DNA from: Oasisia sp. SBJ-2009
Taxonomy: Eukaryota > Annelida > Polychaeta > Sabellida > Siboglinidae
Direction of reading: 5' to 3'
DNA: 64,000 bases
NCBI GenBank assembly: GCA_964017155.1
Contig: OZ024858.1
Location: 29,115,687 to 29,179,686 of the forward strand
Positions 57,991 to 64,000 of this stretch are shown piece by piece. Under the pieces are notes generated by a model that was not told the DNA's origin, searched no databases, and saw nothing but the letters and a program-made list of their open reading frames with translations. The translations under genes and the position numbers were made by a program. Position 1 is the first letter of the stretch, and each line of letters opens with the position of its first letter.

Positions 57991-60035
57991 GACGACTCTC
58001 CCGGATCGTGTAGTCAGGCCCGTGGGATCATGTTCTCGCGTGTCTTCTGGCACAACTACCTTACTTAGTCGTGTATTCTGTGTGACTGTTGTAGTTTCCT
58101 GTTGTTGAGTTGAGGCTGCGTTTGTCTCAACAGTGACCGTTTCCGGATCGTGTGCTCGATCTCTCGGTACGCCACTAGGTGGTATCATTCGTTCAGGTCT
58201 GTCAGCGCGATCATGTGTCGTGTCGTGCTCGAATGGACGCGATGGTCTGAGGTGTCGGCGGTTTCGACGGTAATGGCGTCCAGTCGCTGTTATGACATCG
58301 TACGATCGACTGGACAGAGCTTTGTGAACCGTTGCCTCAGTCCATTCTCTCCTGCCGTGTTCTAATGGCTGCATTCTGATCGTTTCGCCGACATTCAAAC
58401 GTCGTAAGTCACGTCTGGGGTGGTCTGAGTTCAGTACTGATTTAAACTTAGTTCGCTGACATCCGGATTGCTCTCTGACATCGGCAGGACCACCCGGTTT
58501 CAACTGGTTGTGTGTTGTTGGCAGCAACGTTTTGGTGCGTCTACCAAACAGGCACTGTGCAGGGCTTGTTGCCATTCCTTCAGTCGGTGTGTTACGAATG
58601 TTCAGAAGACCGAGGTATGGATCTTCCTTAGATGCCTTGCATTTTCTCAGCATCCTCTTAGCGATCTTGACCGCCGCTTCGGCTGCACCATTGGCTTGGC
58701 TGTTGCCTGGGCTGCTAGACTCGTGCACAAACTGCCAGTTCTGTGCGAATTTTCTGAACACAGCCGATGCATACTGTGGTCCATTGTCACTGACAAGTGT
58801 GTGCGGTATGCCGTGTCGACTGAAATTGTTCTTCAGCTTTCGTACCACTGTTTCGGAGGTTGTGTCTGGTAGGTAGTCTAACTCGAAGAAACCGCTGTGG
58901 TAATCTGTTGTTACCATATAGTCCCTTCCAGACCACGAGAACAAATCCGTCCCTACTTTCTGCCATGGTAGGTCTGGTATCTCAGTCATGACCATCGACT
59001 CTGCAGGTTGCTTATCACCGTATGTTGCACACACACCACATGTTTCTACGTAGTGACGGATGTCTGTGGACATCTGAGGCCAGTAAATCAGGTATCGTGC
59101 TCTCCTCAAAGACGAGTTGATGCCTATGTGGCCGGCATGTACTTTCTGTTTCATGCTCTTTCGCAGTGAAGACGGTATCACGATGCGTTCTCCACGAAAT
59201 ATGATCCCATCCTGGATCGTCAGCTCGTCGCGGTAGCTGAAGTAGGGTAGCAAACGATCTGGCACGCGTCTTCTGTCATTTGGCCATCCTTCCATGATGA
59301 CTGTACCCAGTTCTTGCAGGACAGGGTCCAACAATGTAGCTCCACGGATCCGGTCTAGGCGTTCCGGAATGAACGCTGTGAGCGTGATGTTGTTGATGGC
59401 TACCTCATCCGTGACCGGGTCGTCTGTGGGTGCTCGGGACAATGCGTCGGCGACCGGTATGGCTTTTCCAGGTTTGTACGTCAGCTGGTATGAGTACTCT
59501 TGTGATTTCAGCAGCATGTGTTGTAGCCGCTTGGGAGCTTTCCCTAGTGGCTTCGCGCGGATCGCAACTAGCGGTTTATGGTCAGTCACCACAGTGACAT
59601 CTCGACCGTACGTGTAGTGGTGAAACTTGCTCAAACCAAACAACACGCTCAGCATTTCTTTCTCGATCTGAGCGTAATGGCGTTCAGATGAAGACAGAGA
59701 TCGGCTTGCGTATGCTACTGGCTTGCCATCTTGTAGCAAAACCGATCCCAGTCCGTACTCACTCGCATCGTTCTCCAGCACTAGTTCTTTGTCCGAGTTG
59801 TAGAACGCAAGAACAGGGGCCTCTGCCAGCATCACCTTGACTGCATCGAAGGACGTTTGTTGTGTCGTGGACCACACGTAGGGCACGTCATTCTTGAGCA
59901 GGTTGTGTAGCGGTTGCATAGTGTCCGTCAGGTGAGGCATGAACCGCGCCAGGTAGTTCGCCATGCCCATGAATCGGCGCAATTCATTGATGTTGGTCGG
60001 TGGCTGCATCTCACTGATTGCCGATCTATTTTGGT
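57964..60035 (-). mobile_element. Ty3/Gypsy retrotransposon pol, 5'-truncated
   Basis: An intact minus-strand frame of 681 codons (60009-57964) continues a few codons upstream as SAISEM before homology stops. Domains: end of reverse transcriptase with ELRRFMGMANYLARF (residues 9-23). RNase H at about 55-150 (LENDAS with D81, VTDHKPL with D143). Integrase zinc finger H291, H294, C324, C327. Integrase core D355 (VGTDLF), D408 (VSDNGPQ), E444 (NGAAEAAVK). An unstructured basic C-terminus without a clear chromodomain follows. The gag, protease and catalytic half of reverse transcriptase are absent, so the element cannot be autonomous. The surviving long frame suggests a fairly recent copy. Confidence 0.95.
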
Positions 60036-60097
60036 GGAACCTGCTATTATGTGGCAGTCAGAAATGTCTCCTGAATCCCTCTCCTGACTGATGTGAG

Positions 60098-61419
60098 CAG
60101 GGTCGCACAGGGCGCTGAAACTAAGGCAAAAGTCGTGAATGCTCTTGAATTTGATGTTAGTATGCAGGTACCCTCGAATGCTGTTGAATTTCACCGAATG
60201 TTCTTGAATAAGGGTTCCATGAACATCAAGCACATGAGTAAAGAATAAATTACTATCATTATAGTAATATTTTGTTGAAAACTTTATTTGTCATAAACTT
60301 TCATCGTGAAATTGATTAATAAAATTGTTGCGAAAATAACATGGCGGTAACACGACTCAGTAGATGGCGCCACGTGAATTAGTAAAGATCGCTAGATGTC
60401 GTTCATAAACGCGTGATCCAATCAGACGCTCTCTTTCGTGGTATATATGGCTACTCGCCAATCATTTGCGCTGTTTCTTCGCATATCTGACTACATGCCC
60501 GCTACCGTCAATATTGTTCATTTTTAGTTCGTTTCCATCGCAGTATTGACTTTATGATTACATAATCCATAAGCTGCAACTTAAGGATGACTGCAGATTT
60601 AGATCTAGGTAGCTAGAGGACAAAGAATATAAACTAGTTTTGGGAAAGATATTATTCAAGACATGCAAAAATTAGTGATTTGCACGAAGCAATCTAAATA
60701 GATGACAGTGTCAGTAATCGTTAGCTCGTCTGCCATTCCCATCTGTCGTCGTCACAACCTCTTGCATTGCAAGCATAAACTCAGGAGGCTAAGTTAAAGA
60801 TAACATGTTGTAATGCAAAAGTAGGACGGAATCCAAGGAGGAAACATCTATGAGATTGAATAACAAACTTAGATTTAGCACAGCGAGTTTTGATAAACAC
60901 ACGACAAAGACTGGACAGCTAAGCCTAAGTTTCATTGTGAGAAAAGCAATTTATATTTAATTAAAGTGTTGTGTTCTGTCAGTATGTACAAATATTCTAA
61001 ACAAAACTAGTTAAATGTACATACTAAAAACAAGATAATAAAACCAAAGTAACCACGCTGTTGGGAGTGGGCAATTTAAGAAATAAAGTAGCCTATTCAT
61101 GTAGTAGTACATGAATTGGCTAGAATGTTATGATATGCGGTTCTAAATCAACTTAAGTTATTTAAATACTATGTTTTATGAATTAATTAAATTACATTTG
61201 CAAGTGTAGATGTCTTCAATCTACAGTGATTATATATGCACCATCAGTATATATAGGCATGTTATTGCATGCTATTGTGCATATGTATTCGTGTATTGTA
61301 CACATGCATTGACATAATATTTTAAAGAAACTTTAAAACATTCCTAAAATGTTCTTGATAACTACTGATTCCCCCATTGTTTTCTTGAATTTGACTTTGC
61401 TCATTCTGTATGAACCCTG
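60098..61419. mobile_element. Non-autonomous DNA transposon with 8-bp target duplication
   Basis: It begins CAGGGTCGCACAGGG and ends TGTATGAACCCTG, an inverted pair (CAGGGT...ACCCTG). It is flanked on both sides by exactly GATGTGAG (60090-60097 and 61420-61427). CTTGAATTTGA occurs just inside both ends. The 8-bp duplication and CAGGGT ends fit hAT- or P-type elements. 1322 bp without a transposase frame, so non-autonomous. It landed just beside the broken end of the Gypsy element. Confidence 0.9.
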
Positions 61420-61427
61420 GATGTGAG

Positions 61428-62745
61428 AATCATGGGAAACGGTTGTCAAGGCAGTACAAACCATGCTCGCCGGGAATGACATTCACAACACCACCAATGT
61501 TCACTTAAGTAATGTCCTATTCGTTGGGTGTCGCCACTGTTTCAATTTATTTGTCTTCACAATGTGTGGCGACAACCAGCCATCATAATCCTTACCTAAT
61601 GGTACATGCTTTTTCACACCTTTTTGAACTTCCTATACACAGTTCTTGCCAAAACATTCTAGTAAATTAGAGAATAGCAAAAAACACAGAATGGACAGTA
61701 TACACAGATGATTTCTTCTTTGTCTTATCTACGTATGCGTTTACTGCACGCGACAGGTCAGTTCGCGTGACCCGAACAGCATTCGCACGCGTTCGGCCAA
61801 GGAGCGCGTAACGGAACAACGAATGGCGTCATTTTAAATGTTGAAACGATCGATAACACGAATGACTGTTTCGGTGAGTAACTAGGGGTAGCAAGCCATT
61901 GACACGGTTCAGCTGTTGTCATCTTGCTATTACAACGTGTTATTTTGGAGACTAAAGCTAAATTGTCAGGCCTGGTAATGAGAATTCCCCAATATATCTT
62001 AATAGTAGGAATAAAAATAAGTTGCATGATTGATTTACATAGGACCATAGGTGTAGTTTTTTTCGCCCGGCGGCTGCAGGCACCGAAACATCTGCCGCAT
62101 TACCCATTGTCGCTCCCAAGGGTTTGGCTGCACCCACCGAAACCATGAGTTACACTCATAAAAATACCAAACTGCCCTCAAAAATATCAGCTCGTTCATT
62201 TGAGGTGGGATTCTGTTGCACCAAGCACGTAGTTAGGAAGACAAAAAGTGGAGGCACACGTTTACCCTAGCGGTGGTGGCAATGCACCATATCATCCAAC
62301 GCAACGGCAGCGTAGTTAATCTCCAGACCCTTGAGTTGGGATATGACGGATACGTACACCCCCCTCCCACCCTCCAATCCAGGTTGAGGCAAAACAATTT
62401 CGCTTGACCAAACCGTAACATGGCGGTGTTAGTAGACAGAATGTACACGTGCAACTGGAGGTGTTTTGTGAGCTTACAGTGGGTGTGTGCAGTTGTAGGA
62501 TTTGTAGCTTGCAGTTTAAGGTCTACAATTGCATATCACAAAATCGACTAGGCTATGGACCTGGGTCATATGCATACTCTTATATAATGTACACAACTTA
62601 TCAGGCGACTAGATGTCATCGCCTTAAGAATGATATTTGGAATCGTCATAGTTTCCGGAGTTCTTCCTCTGTATTGCCTATACTACTAAGGTTGGGATTG
62701 GCAACTGTCGTGTTGATGTTATTTAATGATCAAGACCAAAGATAG
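61428..62745. other. Intergenic, no recognised content
   Basis: About 1.3 kb without coding homology, repeats or splice-consistent exons that I can support. Confidence 0.45.
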
Positions 62746-63690
62746 CGACGTACAGCGTCAGAACTCTACTAAGAGGTGAACAAATACAAGAACTCGAAGA
62801 AGAACTAAGAGAAACCAGGTTGGTACGGGATGTAATCGGGATCGGAGAAGTGAAAAGACGAGAGAAATGTTTGACTACTTTACAAAGCGGCCACCTACTG
62901 TACTTTGCTAAGGCAAACAACGGCCAAGCAGAAGTAAGTTTTCTCATAAACAAGAAATGGAAAGACGATATAGTGATGGTAAACAGTATCAGCCCAAAAG
63001 TAGCAGAACTTGTGTGCAAGTATATGTAACAACACCATTACAATCAGAAGACGACACAAAATAATTTCTACAATGACGTCAATGAGACTTTAGGGAAACG
63101 AAACCATTACATAATAGTGATGGGAGACTTCAATTCGCAAATAGGGAAAAGAACAAACCCTAACGAAACGGCAACAGGCAAATTTGGGTTCGAATTGAGA
63201 AACGAAAGACGAGACACCTTCGTTGAATGGGCAACATCAAGAAAGTACACAATCATGAATACCATGTTCCGGAAGAAAGCAGGGAGGAGATGGACGTGAA
63301 AAAGCTCAAACGGTGTAAGCAAAGAAGAAGTTAGCAGCCGCACAGACAAATATGAAAATGAATGTGTTAAACATCACATACCGGGAGAGAAAAACAAACA
63401 CCTGGGTAAGAGAAAAGACAAAGGTCACAGACGCGATTGAGTAAGTCAGAAGACGGAAGTGGACCTGGGCAGGGCACGTTAGCAGAACACGAGATAACCG
63501 ATGGGCATTGCGTATTACCACATGGGAACCATACGAAAGGAACATACCTAGAGGAAGACCGGCGAGACAGTGGAGAGATGAAGTAGACAACTACTGGTAG
63601 CAGAGGACAGCGCAAGATGGGCAGATGTGGAAGCAGCATGTTGAAGCCTTCGCCCAACCACGTGACATCATGGCTGCACAGTAATGATGA
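62746..63690 (+). mobile_element. LINE with internal deletion of the reverse transcriptase core
   Basis: The 5' part encodes the endonuclease domain: IATYSVRTLLRG, VIGIGEVKRREKCLTTLQSG, VSFLINKKWKDDIVMVNSIS, MGDFNSQIGKRTNPNETA and WATSRKYTIMNTMFRKKAG, with frameshifts near 63060 and a stop near 63297. At about 63340-63360 it passes straight into the C-terminal end of such proteins: YRERKTNTWVREKTKVTDAI, RKWTWAGHVSRTRDNRWALR, PRGRPARQWRDEVDNYW and TAQDGQMWKQHVEAFAQ. The 400-500 residues of reverse transcriptase normally between are gone. It ends in an ATGATGATGACGA stretch. Confidence 0.85.
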
Positions 63691-63749
63691 TGACGAATGA
63701 TCAAATACTCAAACCAATGACATATATCATAAAGGCATCGCTGACATTG

Positions 63750-64000
63750 TGCTCTGGTTTTTTCTCGGTGACATTAAACACGCCCGTTTAAACTCAGTTT
63801 CTAAGAAGCCATATCTGCCTAAAGAAGACGTAAACAGCTATAGACCCATTTCAGTTATCTGCTTAAGTTCAAGAATACTTAAAATGGTTGTAGGGTAGGG
63901 TGCCGTCGCTGGTCTCACGTCAGCACAAATGACTGACCAGCGTGTTGTACGTAATCTTCGTGCAAACAATGTCACTCCACAGAAATGGCTCTTTTTAAAA
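63750..64000 (+). mobile_element. LINE reverse transcriptase fragment (runs off window)
   Basis: The frame reads SVSKKPYLPKEDVNSYRPIS then VICLSSRILKMVV and a stop. This matches the 'KKP.LP.D..NYRPIS.L...SKI.E.VV' start of CR1/jockey-group reverse transcriptases. Downstream frames break. It differs from the element at 62746. Confidence 0.8.

Noticed and set aside
59928..60233. Minus-strand 101-codon frame as a gag fragment
   Set aside because: It crosses the border between Gypsy pol (in another frame) and the separate DNA transposon.

Overview
This is a gene-dense piece of an invertebrate animal nuclear genome. All protein genes are split by GT-AG introns. The five recognisable ones are a non-muscle/smooth-type myosin II heavy chain tail, a homeobox gene, MBOAT7, F8A1/HAP40 and ECSIT. 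All were called by reading conserved residues and checking that exon phases join. Seven arrays of short repeats contain a copy of an exon-intron junction, and an eighth contains a stop codon. From memory, unverified, minisatellites spanning exon-intron borders were described in amphioxus under the name 'mirages'. A cephalochordate (lancelet) is therefore my best guess for the organism, but the sequence alone does not prove it.

Layout. 1-17.5 kb (+): last 13 exons (700 residues) of the myosin heavy chain, with a 21-nt cassette microexon near the C-terminus and three junction-spanning arrays. 17.5-20.5 kb: intergenic, with a MITE-like inverted-repeat element and a decayed LINE 3' end. 20.5-23.7 kb (+): three-exon homeobox gene of 191 aa whose stop codon lies in a 40-bp array repeating TGACGTCA. 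25.5-26.4 kb: 25-bp satellite. 27.7-32.5 kb (-): five-exon gene of unknown function (632 aa). 32.5-35 kb: TA microsatellites, a LINE remnant and an orphan ORF. 35.0-42.0 kb (+): seven-exon MBOAT7 (470 aa) with two junction arrays. 43.3-53.1 kb (-): ten-exon HAP40 (315 aa), with two tRNA-derived SINEs and a LINE in its introns. 53.7-57.1 kb (+): four-exon ECSIT (430 aa), head to head with HAP40. 57.5-60.0 kb (-): 5'-truncated Ty3/Gypsy element with its 3' LTR. 60.1-61.4 kb: non-autonomous DNA transposon with an exact 8-bp target duplication. 62.7-64 kb: two LINE remnants, one lacking its whole reverse transcriptase core.

The host genes do not form one pathway. Myosin II is a contractile motor, MBOAT7 remodels phosphatidylinositol acyl chains, HAP40 is the huntingtin partner, and ECSIT serves mitochondrial complex I assembly and Toll signalling. 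The main observation is structural: splice junctions have repeatedly become tandem arrays, in at least four unrelated genes, with up to about 60 near-identical candidate splice sites beside one real one.
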